Part shown: piece after piece, positions 36,116-46,982 of the stretch
Numbering within the stretch: the first letter of the stretch is position 1
Layout of the letters: each line of letters starts with the position of its first letter
DNA from: Gerris lacustris
Taxonomy: Eukaryota; Arthropoda; Insecta; Hemiptera; Gerridae
NCBI GenBank assembly: GCA_951217055.1
Contig: OX578285.1
Location: forward strand, 64,758,332 to 64,822,331
DNA length: 64,000 nucleotides
Direction of reading: 5' to 3'
Program-made: the position numbers and the translations under genes
The notes under the pieces: model-generated
What the model was told of the DNA's origin: nothing
The model's input: the letters and a program-made list of their open reading frames with translations, nothing else
Databases searched by the model: none

Positions 36116-36288
36116 TATTCTTAAACAGCTATTCAGTCCTTATAGTAAGTCTAGAGAAGAATCTACTATCAAAAATCTAGGGAGCAGTTTCAAACGTCTT
36201 TATTAACTCGACTGACAATTTAATACAAAACAATAACAAACGAATCGGTGACATTAATATACCCAGGTTTAATCGTGTATTTCCAACA
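36116..36288 (-). repeat. 3' LTR of Pao-A
   Basis: 173 bp, minus strand TGTTGGAAATAC...AAGAATA, near-identical to the 5' LTR at 38814-38987. Confidence 0.92.
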
Positions 36289-36526
36289 TTCTCCCACCTG
36301 AGGCATCTATCTGAACCTTCAGATAGATGTCTAAAACCCGATAACATAAAAGGAGAGAGGCATAAGTATAACATTATTACTAGAATAGAAACATTATGAT
36401 ATTATTCCATAAACAAAACTTGAAAAACAATACTAATTATAAAACGTAAAACATTGGTCAAACCATAACAATAATCCCAAAATTAAAACATCCAATGTTC
36501 CAAATTACGTTAAATTCCCAGCCTCT

Positions 36527-38743
36527 CTACTTTTTTTTTTTGCTAATTCGCCCACTGCCAGTAGTGACTAAAGGTGGATTGTTGACAGACTTTGAGTCTA
36601 CTGGGTAGATATGCTTCGTGTTTTCTTGTTGTAGCTTGTCGCGGATCACTTTCAGTTTCCTATGCTTGTATACAGTTGCACGAAGTGCAAGTTGACCTAA
36701 ATATTCATCACGGAAACGTTGTCGCGAGGCTTCCCTTACTTGGTTCCTATATGATAATCTTCGATTAAGGGCAGTTTCATCTACTTGATCTGGATCAGGC
36801 ACTCTGTCCACTTTACTTAACATCGATGTTACAATCATAGTAGAACTCCTTTCTGAAGAACTCTCCTCTGGTACTCGGCCCATAAGGGTCCATCCGAGCT
36901 TGGTCTCCATCGCAACTAACCCAGAACTTAAACTATGTTTTCCTCCTGTTATCAGTTTACCTGCAATATCAGCGCCTATAAGGATTTCTACAGGTCTCTC
37001 CTTTACATCTTGTATACTGATGCCTTGCAATTGTAATTCTTTCAGCCAAGGTCCTTTCTGTACAGGTGCAATTCTACCACATATTACCGTTTGGTCTAAG
37101 ACCTCAAAATTACACTTGTAACTATCATCGGGACTAGACAAATAAACTTTAAATACTCCATGATTAATTTCTCCAGTACTCGATCCACCAAACAAAGAAT
37201 GCCGAATCCTTTCAGATCGTAAAGGTTTGTAGAGCATTTCCTGTAGAGTCGATTTTAACACATAGGAACGCTGCGAGCCGGTGTCAATAATTGCTCTTGC
37301 AATACGTTCTTTATTGTTTCCTCTAACTTTAACTAAAAGGGTCTGTAACTGTACTTGAGGACAACTCGCGAGGTTTGATAAGACCTCATCAGTCTGCGAA
37401 CCCTGGCCTACATTTTGCTTCCCCACACTCACTCTTACACCAGTATCTTTGTTATTTGATGAAAGTGGTAAGCTTTCACACATAAGAACATTGTGTTTCC
37501 TCTGACATACAATACAGGTAGGCTTGTTCTTACAATATTTCACAGTATGTTTGGGTTTAAAACACGCGAAGCAGCACTGATTTCTTCTTAAAATTTTTTT
37601 TCTCTCTTCAAGTGTCATTTTCTGCGCCTTTATACAGTTAACCGGCTTATGTTGTTTCCCGCAAAAAACACAACCTAAATTCTCTTGCTTTGTGGGAGTG
37701 GTCAGTAAATTTGCGGTGGAGGGCGTAATAGTAGATGTAGACGGCTTAACAACAACTGAATTATTCTTTAAAACAGCAGGATTGGCGTAGTCTAGAGAAC
37801 CGAACCCTGACATGGCTAAACTTACTTTTTGTTCTCCCTCCACTTCCGCTCTGATAAATTTCATCAAATTGTCTAATTTGTCCTTAGTCGTTTTTAAAGT
37901 ACCTCCTTGAGCCAGAAGTGACGCTGAGGCACGCTGCCATACCCTCAATAATTCCTCAGGTAGGCATGACTCTACCAGAGGTAGCAACATAGAAGCACAC
38001 TTGTCTGACGTAACGCCTAAAGTTTCTAAAGCTCTCATATGACACTCTAATTTATCATAAAGAGACGAAAGTGGTACTTTATTAGCCTCTACAGCGTTCT
38101 TTAACACCAAACCTAAAAGTTCTCTGACGTAAACTTCTACTAGCAGATCGTCCCTGCCAAACCTATTCTTTAAACAATCTATTATCTTTCCGTAATTTTC
38201 CCCTACGGCCGGAAAACTCAGAACTAACTCCCTAGCTCTAGACTCTGGTTCAGTAGCAAGGATTAAATACTGAATTTTATCTTCATTCGGAATACTAGAA
38301 TCATTATGAACTTTACTAAATTGACCCCAAAAATTTAACCAATTTTTAATTTCCCCTTCAAAACAAACAAATTTTATATGCGGAAGCTTAAATTTACGTT
38401 TCTTCAAGACACTTTTCTGAGTTGAGATTGATGACTCGCTATTCTTATCAGCTATCTCCTTCGTTACCTTGTACTTAGCCTTCAGGAACTTCGAAGTGTA
38501 ACCATCACTCTCCTCCGACTCCTTAGTAAGATCTACCTCAGAAACTTCTGCCTCTAACATAGCTTGGAAGATCTTATTATCAAGTGATTCGATAGTTTCC
38601 CGTTTTTTCTCAATAAGAGAAAAAACTTCATGCATATCTTCCACATTGACAGGAGATTGGGCCAAAATATCATCTAATTTAGTGCATAGTTTCGTAAGTG
38701 AAGTTCTATAAACTCCCCTTGCTCTCCTATCACTATTGTCCAT
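36527..38743 (-). CDS. Pao-A gag-protease fused to integrase tail
   Basis: An intact 738-residue frame starting ATG at 38743. Residues about 115-310 are the BEL/Pao gag domain (DUF1759-like: 'KLPHIKFVCFEGEIKNWLNFW', 'RFGRDDLL'). Residues about 355-430 hold three zinc-knuckle-like Cys/His clusters ('CVFCGKQHKPVNC', 'CCFACFKPKHTVKYC', 'CIVCQRKHNVLMC'). Residues about 475-640 are the retropepsin-like protease with catalytic 'DTGSQRSYV', 'ILIGADIAG' and 'GWTLMGR'. The frame then jumps to 'QVREASRQRFRDEYLGQL', a segment from the integrase region, and ends in a lysine run. Normal BEL/Pao polyproteins are well over twice this length; RT, RNase H and the integrase core are absent. The clean fusion in frame is notable. 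It could still make gag particles. Confidence 0.9.
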   Translation of the reverse strand: MDNSDRRARGVYRTSLTKLCTKLDDILAQSPVNVEDMHEVFSLIEKKRETIESLDNKIFQAMLEAEVSEVDLTKESEESDGYTSKFLKAKYKVTKEIADKNSESSISTQKSVLKKRKFKLPHIKFVCFEGEIKNWLNFWGQFSKVHNDSSIPNEDKIQYLILATEPESRARELVLSFPAVGENYGKIIDCLKNRFGRDDLLVEVYVRELLGLVLKNAVEANKVPLSSLYDKLECHMRALETLGVTSDKCASMLLPLVESCLPEELLRVWQRASASLLAQGGTLKTTKDKLDNLMKFIRAEVEGEQKVSLAMSGFGSLDYANPAVLKNNSVVVKPSTSTITPSTANLLTTPTKQENLGCVFCGKQHKPVNCIKAQKMTLEERKKILRRNQCCFACFKPKHTVKYCKNKPTCIVCQRKHNVLMCESLPLSSNNKDTGVRVSVGKQNVGQGSQTDEVLSNLASCPQVQLQTLLVKVRGNNKERIARAIIDTGSQRSYVLKSTLQEMLYKPLRSERIRHSLFGGSSTGEINHGVFKVYLSSPDDSYKCNFEVLDQTVICGRIAPVQKGPWLKELQLQGISIQDVKERPVEILIGADIAGKLITGGKHSLSSGLVAMETKLGWTLMGRVPEESSSERSSTMIVTSMLSKVDRVPDPDQVDETALNRRLSYRNQVREASRQRFRDEYLGQLALRATVYKHRKLKVIRDKLQQENTKHIYPVDSKSVNNPPLVTTGSGRISKKKK

Positions 38744-38792
38744 AATAAATCAAAATATTCTCACCAAAACTGCAGATATGAAAAATCTTGAG

Positions 38793-38812
38793 TTCGTGTC
38801 ACGGTCGCCACA
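38793..38812 (-). promoter_or_regulatory. Primer-binding site of Pao-A
   Basis: TGGCGACCGTGACACG on the minus strand, three bases after the 5' LTR, matches the tRNA-Arg-type primer site I know from BEL/Pao elements. Confidence 0.7.
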
Positions 38813-38813
38813 A

Positions 38814-38987
38814 TATTCTTAAACAGCTATTCAGTCCTTATAGTAAGTCTAGAGAAGAATCTACTATCAAAAATCTAGGGAGCAGTTTCAAACGTCTTTA
38901 TTAACTCGACTGACAATTTAATACAAAACAATAACAAACGAATCGGTGACATAAATATACCCAGGTTTAATCCGTGTATTTCCAACA
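38814..38987 (-). repeat. 5' LTR of Pao-A
   Basis: 174 bp, followed by the primer-binding site on the minus strand and bounded outside by CACTG. Confidence 0.92.
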
Positions 38988-40148
38988 CACTGCAAAAATC
39001 AAAGAGATTCTAGCTCTGAACCCTGGACAAGGAAGTTCTAAAGACAACGATCGGCTATCGCAAAATAACACCGTGCAAGTTGGTTTCAGCACATTTAGAC
39101 TTCCACCTATCGATATTGCTAAGTTTTCAGGTGATTATGAAAAATGGTTTACTTTTAGCGACACCTTTAAGGCTTTAGTACATACCAACGAAAAACTTTC
39201 GATAATCGAAAAGTTCCATCTTTTACGATCGTATCTTTTAGGCCCCGCTGCTGAACTTATACAGAATTTGGAAACTTCCTGCAGTAACTACGCTGTAGCC
39301 TGGGATCTTCTAAACAAACGCTATGATAACAAACGTATAATAATATCCAAACATACCCGTGCGTTATTAGATATCGAAAAAATCGAGAAACCGTCAGCGC
39401 AATCTATCAGATCTTTAGTCGACCATGTTGCTAAACACTTAAATGCATTAAAAGCTCTCAAGCAACCCACAGACCATTGGGATACCCTTATGATACAAAT
39501 TATATCTACCAAACTGGATTTTGTAACACTGCGTGATTGGGAGAATACCTTGACGAGTGAGGACCTCCCAACTATGAAACAACGTATCGAATATTTAAAC
39601 CACAGGGTTCTAGTTCTGGAATCAGTTGATGCGAACCGTGGTAGTCAGTCTCAACCGTCAAAACCCACAATTAATTCTAAGCGATATGTAAATACAATTT
39701 CCAAGAGCACTTTGTGTTACACGACTGAAAAGCGTGCTTGCTACTATTGTTCTTCCTCTGAGCATCCAATTTTTCACTGCGGTCAATTCAAAAATTTAAG
39801 TCAAGGGGAAAGGTTCAAGGCAGTCAAGCGCCTTCAATTATGCGTTAACTGTCTGCTTCGCCACGGCAACCGCCCATGCAGTGCATCTGCTTGCAAACGG
39901 TGCTCACAACGCCATAGCACAATGCTATGCTCACAGAATGGACCGTCTAGTTCCGGAAATAGACAAGGTTCTGAAAATCGAACAAGCAACCAACCTCCAA
40001 TCGTTACTCCAAAAAATAACGGTCCTGACAAACAATCGCCTACACTGTCTCATATTTCACAATCCAACTCAATTGTGCTTCTGTCAACAGCTCTCATCGA
40101 GGTTGTTGATAACCGTGGAACAAGAATCATCGGGAGAGCGCTACTTGA
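38988..40148 (+). pseudogene. Pao-B gag main part and protease start
   Basis: This continues the gag frame after Pao-A. It contains 'LPPIDIAKFSGDYEKWFTF', the DUF1759-type gag domain, through about 39650. Cys/His knuckles follow ('CYYCSSSEHPIFHC', 'CVNCLLRHGNRPC', 'CKRCSQRHSTMLC'). It ends at 'IIGRALL' just before the protease active site. The open frame reading from 38974 uses a start inside the Pao-A LTR and is an artefact at its first codons. At 40148 the coding sequence is broken within the Asp codon by the repeat array. Confidence 0.9.
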
Positions 40149-41263
40149 GGTGGTTAGAGGTGATTAGAGGTGGGTAGAGGTGATTAGAGGTGGGTGGAGG
40201 TGATTAGAGGTGGTTAGAGGTGATTAGAGGTGATTAGAGGTGGGTAGAGGTGATTAGAGGTGATTAGAGGTGGGTAGAGGTGATTAGAGGTGATTAGAGG
40301 TGGGTAGAGGTGATTAGAGGTGATTAGAGGTGTGTAGAGGTGATTAGAGGTGGGTAGAGGAGATTAGAGGTGGGTAGAGGTGATTAGAGGTGGGTAGAGG
40401 TGATTAGAGGTGGGTAGAGGTGATTAGAGGTGGGTAGAGGTGATTAGAGGTGGGTAGAGGTGATTAGAGGTGGGTAGAGGAGATTAGAGGTGGGTAGAGG
40501 TGATTAGAGGTGGGTAGAGGTGATTAGAGGTGGGTAGAGGTGATTAGAGGTGGGTAGAGGTGATTAGAGATGGTTAGAGGTGATTAGAGGTGGTTAGAGG
40601 TGATTAGAGGTGGGTAGAGGTGATTAGAGGTGGGTAGAGGTGATTAGAGGTGGGTAGAGGTGATTAGAGGTGGTTAGAGGAGATTAGAGGTGGGTAGAGG
40701 TGATTAGAGGTGGGTGGAGGTGATTAGAGGTGATTAGAGGTGATTAGAGGTGTGTAGAGGTGATTAGAGGTGGGTAGAGGTGATTAGAGGTGGGTAGAGG
40801 AGATTAGAGGTGGGTAGAGGTGATTAGAGGTGGGTAGAGGTGATTAGAGGTGGGTAGAGGTGATTAGAGGTGGGTAGAGGTGATTAGAGGTGGGTAGAGG
40901 TGATTAGAGGTGGTTAGAGGTGATTAGAGGTGGGTAGAGGTGATTAGAGGTGGGTAGAGGTGATTAGAGGTGGGTAGAGGTGATTAGAGGTGGGTAGAGG
41001 AGATTAGAGGTGGGTAGAGGTGATTAGAGGTGGGTGGAGGTGATTAGAGGTGATTAGAGGTGATTAGAGGTGTGTAGAGGTGATTAGAGGTGGGTAGAGG
41101 AGATTAGAGGTGGGTAGAGGTGATTAGAGGTGGGTAGAGGTGATTAGAGGTGGGTAGAGGAGATTAGAGGTGGGTAGAGGTGATTAGAGGTGGGTAGAGG
41201 TGATTAGAGGTGGGTAGAGGAGATTAGAGGTGGGTAGAGGTGATTAGAGGTGGGTAGAGGTGA
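40149..41263 (+). repeat. TTAGAGGTGG-type array inside Pao-B protease
   Basis: 1115 bp of 10-bp units, mostly alternating TTAGAGGTG(G) and G(T)AGAGGTGA-like variants, so the effective unit is about 20 bp. A block is repeated at 320-bp offset (40681-40780 against 41001-41100). The left junction is CTTGA then GGTGGTTAGAGG; the right is GAGGTGA then TTCGGG. Removal of exactly this stretch leaves the protease frame continuous. The G-rich strand is the plus strand, as in the array at the window end. Confidence 0.95.
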
Positions 41264-44200
41264 TTCGGGTTCCCAGTCAAATTTTATAAGCGAGAATTTT
41301 GCACAATTAATTCGACTTAAACGCAATCGAATCAATTCCAGCGTTTCAGCCATCGGCCAATCGTCCGCTAAAATTTCACATTCAATTAACGCTACTGTGT
41401 GCTCACGTATTAATGAGTTCAGTGCAACTCTAGACTTCCTGGTCGTAAAATCAGTTACTAAAGATATTCCTCAAGTGCCTTTGGAGATATCTTCATTCCA
41501 AATCCCATCGTCAATTAAACTTGCTGACCCTCAATTTCATCGACCGGCTAGGATAGATCTGCTAATAGGCGCAGAACTCTTCTACAACGTGCTTCAGCAA
41601 GGTCAGATTCGAGTTCCCAAGTGTTCGTCGATATTTCAGGAGACATCCTTCGGATGGATAGTCGCTGGAAGAACTTCTCAACAGGAACATATCTTACGTG
41701 ATAGCCGCTGTCATCTAAATATAATCGAAGCCGAGTCGCTAAATCAACAAATCGAACGCTTTTGGAAAATTGAAGAATGTCCTCCCGCAGATGTTTTTAC
41801 TCCTGAAAAAAGGGCCTGCGAGGAACATTTTGTCCAAACCTTACAAAGCGATAAAAACGGTCGCTTAATCGTTACCCTTCCGTTCAAGCGATCCCTTGAA
41901 GATCTTGGTTCTACTAGGGCCATGGCATTAAGACGATTTCACTTGTTAGCCAGAAAATTAAATCGAAACCCTTCTTTAAAGGAAGGCTATGTAAAATTTA
42001 TGGAGGAATACCAGAGTCTCGGCCACATGAGACGGGCCCCAACTCTTGACGAAACTGAATCGAACAAAGCTTATTATATACCGCATCACGCCGTTCATAA
42101 GGCGGATAGCTCAACTACCAAACTCCGCTTGGTCTTCGACGCATCTGCTAAAAGTTCTAGCGGTGTATCATTGAACGACGTTCTTCAAGTCGGTCCAGTA
42201 ATTCAACCTGATTTGTTTACCATTATTCTTCGCTTCAGAGAGCACAACTTTGTGGTAACATCTGATATTTCCAAAATGTATCGTCAAATCGCTTTAAACC
42301 CCAGCCAATATGATTTACACAGAATTTTTTGGTGTGAGGATAGCAAATTTGAGGAAGTTGCCGAATTTCAATTAACAACTCTTACTTACGGTACATCTCC
42401 TGCATCCTTTTTGGCAACACGGTGCTTAAAAAAGATTGGGGATGACGTTCAGGATGAATATCCGGTCGCATCAAATGTAATCAGGGAAGATTTCTACATG
42501 GATGACTTGTTAACAGGTTTTAATTCAATTGAAGAAGGAATTACGGTCATCAACCAAATCATCAAGATCCTTAAGAACTCAGGAATGGAACTTAGGAAGT
42601 GGTGTGCCAATAATCCTGAGCTTCTCGTTAATATTCCTTTATCACATAGGGAGGAAATGAAAGAACTTTCCTGTGACTCAGGCGGTGTTCTTAAAATGCT
42701 CGGTCTTACTTGGAATCCTAAACGTGATTGCTTTCTGTATACTTTACCTACCGAATTCGACCCTTTAGAAAAAATAACCAAACGCACAGTTCTTCGTGAC
42801 ATTGCTCGAATATTTGACCCTTTAGGGCTAATCGCGCCTATTATAGTTCAGTCAAAAATCTTTATGCAAAGACTTTGGGAACTCAAGGCTGGTTGGGACG
42901 AGTCCCTTCCTCCAGACATGTGTAATACCTGGAACCAATTTCGTAAGGATTTTTCCTCTATACATTTAATCAAGATTCCTAGGCACCTCTATTCGTTTAA
43001 TGTTCATGTCACTGAGATCCACGGGTTCAGTGATGCCTCAGAGTCGGCTTACGGTGCGTGCCTCTATATGAGAACCGTTCATAAGAATGGTGAGATATCC
43101 ACAGTTCTGATTGGAGCAAAATCGAAGGTAGCTCCTATAAAGCAAATAACTCTTCCTCGTTTAGAGCTTTGTGGTGCCCTTTTGCTCGCTACTCTATACA
43201 ATAAAATCGAATCGTGTTTACGTCATCAAATTGATCATTATGTCTTGTGGACCGATTCAACAATAGTGCTTAGTTGGTTGCAAACGTCATCTCGTCTTAA
43301 AACCTTTGCAGGTAATCGCATATCTCAAATTCAGACTCTTACTAATCCGAGCTGTTGGAGACACGTTCGCAGCGAAGATAATCCTGCAGACCTCGTATCT
43401 AGCGGTGTATCAGCTTCAAATCTTACCAATCAACGTCTTTGGTGGCAAGGACCTCATTGGTTGTCTCTTCCAGAAGATTCTTGGCCAGAATCAATTACAA
43501 TTTCGTCAAGCATTGCGTTACCTGAAACTAAAAACAAAGAAAATAAATCGGATTTTATTACCTTATTATCTATTGACAACGTTAACGTCGTTTTCCGTTA
43601 TTCTTCATTGAATCTCTTACTTCGCGTTACCGCGCGTTGTCTAAGATTTATAAATAATGCTCGCAAAATCAATATTCGAAGCGGAAAAGATCTGCAACCC
43701 AAAGAAATCGATGACGCATTAATCTTCTTAATCAAACAAACCCAATTGGAAGTCTTCAAAAAAGATATCGTCGAAGTAAAGAAAAACGCTGTCGTCAAAC
43801 CGAAGAGTAATTTAAGGCAGCTCTGTCCCTTCCTCGACGAATCTGGTTGCCTCAGGGTGGGTGGCAGGCTGGAACTGAATGAAATGCTACCTTTTTCTCA
43901 AAGACATCCAATTCTTTTACCATCGAAGCACGCCTTGACTACGCTCATTGTAAGAGATGAGCATGAAAGGTTATTACACGCCGGTCCTCAAGCGCTGTTA
44001 GCATCTGTCCGAACTAAATTTTGGCCGCTGCGTGGTAAGGATGTTACTAAAAGTATTTGTAACAAGTGTATAACTTGCTATCGTTGTAAACCAAAGCCCT
44101 GTACGCAGATTATGGGCAACCTCCCTTCTAATCGGATTGAACCTTCCTTACCTTTTCTTCGTTGCGGTGTTGATTATTGCGGACCCTTCCTTATACGTAT

Positions 44201-44362
44201 CGGACCTCGTAGAAATTCAAAATCAGTCAAAGCTTACGTCGCCGTTTTTGTGTGCTTTAGCACAAAGGCTATACACTTAGAGCTAGTAACAGACCTAACC
44301 AGTGAATCTTTCCTAGCTGCCCTAACTCGATTTTTTGGACACTGGGGTACATGTCACACACC
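41264..44362 (+). pseudogene. Pao-B pol: protease, RT, RNase H, integrase N-part
   Basis: The frame from 41264 continues the protease ('SGSQSNFISENFAQL', 'DLLIGAELFYNVL', 'FGWIVAGRT'). Reverse transcriptase follows ('KLRLVFDASAKSSSG', 'VTSDISKMYRQIAL', catalytic 'FYMDDLLTG' near 42494). RNase H follows ('GFSDASESAYGACLY', 'LPRLELCGALL', 'VLWTDSTIVLSWL', 'RSEDNPAD'). Then comes the integrase HHCC zinc region ('DEHERLLHAG', 'CNKCITCYRC') and the first catalytic Asp ('GVDYCGPF'). These domains copy RNA to DNA and integrate it. After about 44350 the frame is lost through a single-base deletion. Apart from the array and this shift it is intact, so it died recently. Confidence 0.93.
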
Positions 44363-45079
44363 TATTCAGATAATGCAACTACGTTCACCGGAGCTCATAA
44401 GGAGCTTGAAGAAATCAGACAATTCCTTGAGAGTGAATGTAATAAAACCAAGTTAAATCGTTTTCTTGTTGATAAGGGCATTCGTTGGCATTTCATTCCT
44501 CCTAGATCACCCAGTTTTGGCGGTCTGGTGGAGGCAGCCGTTAAATCTTTTAAATTCCACTATAAACGAATCGTAGGAAATAGTTTGTTAACCTATGATG
44601 AATTTAATACCTTATTAGTTAGTGTTCAAGCTTGCCTCAATTCCCGTCCCCTTACCTCTTTGTCTTCCAATCCTAATGACCTTTTACCTTTAACACCTGG
44701 CCACCTTACCATCGGCCGAGCTTTAACATCACCTGCGGAGTTAGATCTTCGTTCAGACAAGGAAAACACCTTGTCCCGTTGGCAAAGAGTCACCAAACTG
44801 AGACAGCACTTCTGGGACCGTTGGAACAAAGAGTATCTTGCGAGTCTACAGACACGAGTCAAGTGGACCTCTGGCTCGCCTAATCTGCATATCGACGCAT
44901 TAGTTGTTTTGAAGGAAGACAATATTCCCCCTTGTAGATGGTCTCTAGGGAGAATAGTGGAGCTTCATCCGGGACCAGACAAAAGGGTTCGAGTCGCCTC
45001 TGTCCTCACCAATTCTGGTGTCAAGAAAAGGGCAATTAGTCGAATTTGCCCCCTTCCTATAGAAACCTCCGAGTCATGA
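44351..45079 (+). pseudogene. Pao-B integrase C-part (shifted frame)
   Basis: This continues integrase in another frame: 'YSDNATTFTGAHKEL' holds the second catalytic Asp and 'PPRSPSFGGLVEAAVKS' the catalytic Glu. The C-terminal domain 'VVLKEDNIPPCRWSLG' with 'RIVELHPGPDKRVRVA' follows. It ends at TGA 45077-45079. The ATG at 44351 is internal and not a true start. Confidence 0.92.
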
Positions 45080-45183
45080 ATTATATAACTTTTTTTTATA
45101 TTATGTTTAACTTTATTGTTTGTTTTAATGTTAATTTTTGTAATTCTTTTATTTTGAAAGGGGTTCTTTCAAGGTGGGCGGCA

Positions 45184-45421
45184 TGTTTAGAGTTTGATGC
45201 TATCTGTCGGTAGCCTGGTGAACCTTTCTCTAGTTCGCTAGTTGTTCCGGTAGATGGCGTTAGTGTTTGTCTCCCACCCTGAGGAATTCCCCTCCTTGGG
45301 GTCTTCAGCCCCTGTCTTTTCTACATTCAGTCGTAGTCGTTTTCTGCTCACTGACAATTATACCTTTTCTAAACCGTATCTAGTTCGTTTTATTTATTTA
45401 AACCTCCGTAGAACCCTAACA
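45184..45421 (+). repeat. 3' LTR of Pao-B
   Basis: 238 bp, TGTTTAGAG...CCCTAACA, uninterrupted. It is preceded by a purine-rich AAGGTGGGCGGCA, the probable polypurine tract, and followed by the GGACA duplication. Confidence 0.95.
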
Positions 45422-45426
45422 GGACA

Positions 45427-46360
45427 GTTTAACAAATGTATATAATCTCTCATGAATGAATCAAGCAAAATTATGCCACCAAGCGATCCTCGACCGCACA
45501 GTCTCCTTCAACTCAGGCAGGGGTTCTATTTTAGATTGTCTAATAAAATAATAACTATATCGGTATCCATAAAATGTTGAAAACTAGGATTGGTAACAAA
45601 GTAAATAATTATTAGGACAAAAGTAGGTCTATAATGACCTGTGGTACAAAGCAATATCACACTTTTCATCTTTCAGTTTTGATATATTGTTATTATTAGT
45701 CAAAAAAATTACCCACCAAATTCATTTTTATTTTAAAATAAAAAAGGTGAATAACAAAGTAAAAGAATGCCGAAAAAGGTCCATGTGTCACAAAAACTAA
45801 ATATTAATAAAGAATTTTAAAAATTAGCAAAAAAAGACGACAATGTATTCAATGTTTAATAAAAACGTATTCAAATGTTTACAAAATAACAATGACATTT
45901 CGCTAAAAAGGTAACATGATGGTTACTAACCGGACTCACCGTATTTCGATTTCGGTCGAAGCGGTCGCGACCGAAGTGGTCGACCGCTAAAACAACCGGA
46001 GCTTTACGAACGCGGTCGGTTGTTTAGGTTGGTGTTTCCGGACACACCGGTTACTTCTCGGTCGACCTGGTTAGTGTTTCCGAACGCACCCTTATTGGTG
46101 GCTCACAGACTCAGTGGGATTAGGGGTTTGCTTCTCTTGGTAAATTTCTGGAATTGAACGCTGTCAAAAAATTCTTATTGATCGGCGACTTAGATTGATA
46201 GATAGATAGAAAAATATTGTATTTAAAGCAAATAAGCTTTGTACAAAGGGGTTTACCATAATCACATTAAATTATAAATATACTATGAAATAAACATAAA
46301 GAGAATCAATTACATTAATTAATTGAACAATTACTCCTCGAGGATAAATGATCTAACTTT
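45427..46360. other. Right part of the split TIR element and spacer
   Basis: 45427-46092 is the right half of the TA-flanked MITE, AT-rich with subterminal GGTCGACC blocks. 46095-46360 is unique-looking spacer with a short GATA run near 46192. No coding was recognised. Confidence 0.5.
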
Positions 46361-46922
46361 TAGTCCAGGAGTTAGCGTGCAAAAAAGTGTCTAACTAACA
46401 TCAAGCTAGAATTTTGTATACAAGTCAATCTTTTAGCGCCAATTAAGAATATGTGGTCGGCTATGTTCGTCTGTGGGACATAGCTTGGCAATAGGCGTTT
46501 GAAAAAAACAAACCGGTGGAGAGCGGCCATGTCTCACCAATTATGGTGAACATTGTGATTTTCATGATCCTGAATACAGAATTAGTTAGTAGACCGAAAA
46601 TCAAGTTGATGTTAGTTTGTCCCTTGACAGGTGACCACGTTGAATAACTAACCTATTAAGTGTGAAAATAACATCGACTTGATTTTAGGTATACTAACTA
46701 ATTCTGTACTCAGGACCATTAAAATCACACTGTCCCCCATAATGGGCGGGACATGGCCGCTCTCCACCATTTTGTTCTTTTTAAATGCCTATTGCCAAGC
46801 TATGTCCCGCAGACAAATCTAGCCGACCACATATTCTTAAAAGTCACTAAAAGAATAACTTGTATACAAAATTCTAGTTTGATGTTAGTCAGACACTTTT
46901 TTGCACGCTATCTCCTGGACTA
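46361..46922. mobile_element. Foldback MITE, 0.56 kb
   Basis: The two halves are long inverted copies (about 46361-46610 and 46660-46922) with moderate divergence. Shared blocks include TAGTCCAGGAG, GCGTGCAAAAAAGTGTCT, GACATAGCTTGGCAATAGGC and GAGAGCGGCCATGTC. The loop is about 45 bp. There is no coding capacity. Confidence 0.8.
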
Positions 46923-46982
46923 TTTAAGAATATTTAATACATCATAAAAAAATGTTTTTACTGTTGTTGTTGTTTTTATTTG

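Larger units (their letters stand above)
36116..38987 (-). mobile_element. Pao-A: internally deleted BEL/Pao element
   Basis: LTRs of 173-174 bp (36116-36288 and 38814-38987; one base length difference and a further mismatch) flank a single ORF on the minus strand. The target duplication is CACTG (36111-36115 and 38988-38992). Just inside the 5' LTR is TGGCGACCGTGACACG, a primer-binding site of the tRNA-Arg type common in this superfamily. Next to the 3' LTR is a purine-rich AGGTGGGAGAA. RT, RNase H and most of integrase are missing, so it must have moved using proteins of another copy. Confidence 0.93.
33114..45421 (+). mobile_element. BEL/Pao LTR retrotransposon (Pao-B), disrupted
   Basis: Two 238-bp LTRs (TGTT...AACA), identical by eye, flank gag-protease-RT-RNaseH-integrase, with a 5-bp target duplication GGACA at 33109-33113 and 45422-45426. 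LTR identity means recent insertion. The copy is dead: a 1.45-kb insert splits the 5' LTR, Pao-A splits gag, a satellite-like array splits the protease, and one frameshift lies in the integrase. Confidence 0.95.
32694..46092. mobile_element. TIR element with TA duplication, split by Pao-B
   Basis: The left end AGGGTGCGTTCGGCAACACT and right end (reverse complement) AGGGTGCGTTCGGAAACACT are near-identical inverted termini, with TA at 32692-32693 and 46093-46094. Without Pao-B the element is about 1.1 kb with no transposase, so it is a MITE. Subterminal GGTCGACCG blocks occur at both ends. The superfamily is uncertain: TA duplication suggests Tc1/mariner-like, but TAA/TTA (Harbinger) cannot be excluded. 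Confidence 0.7.

Noticed and set aside
40149..41263. CRISPR-like reading of the regular array
   Set aside because: There are no spacers: units are contiguous 10-mers in a eukaryotic retrotransposon context.
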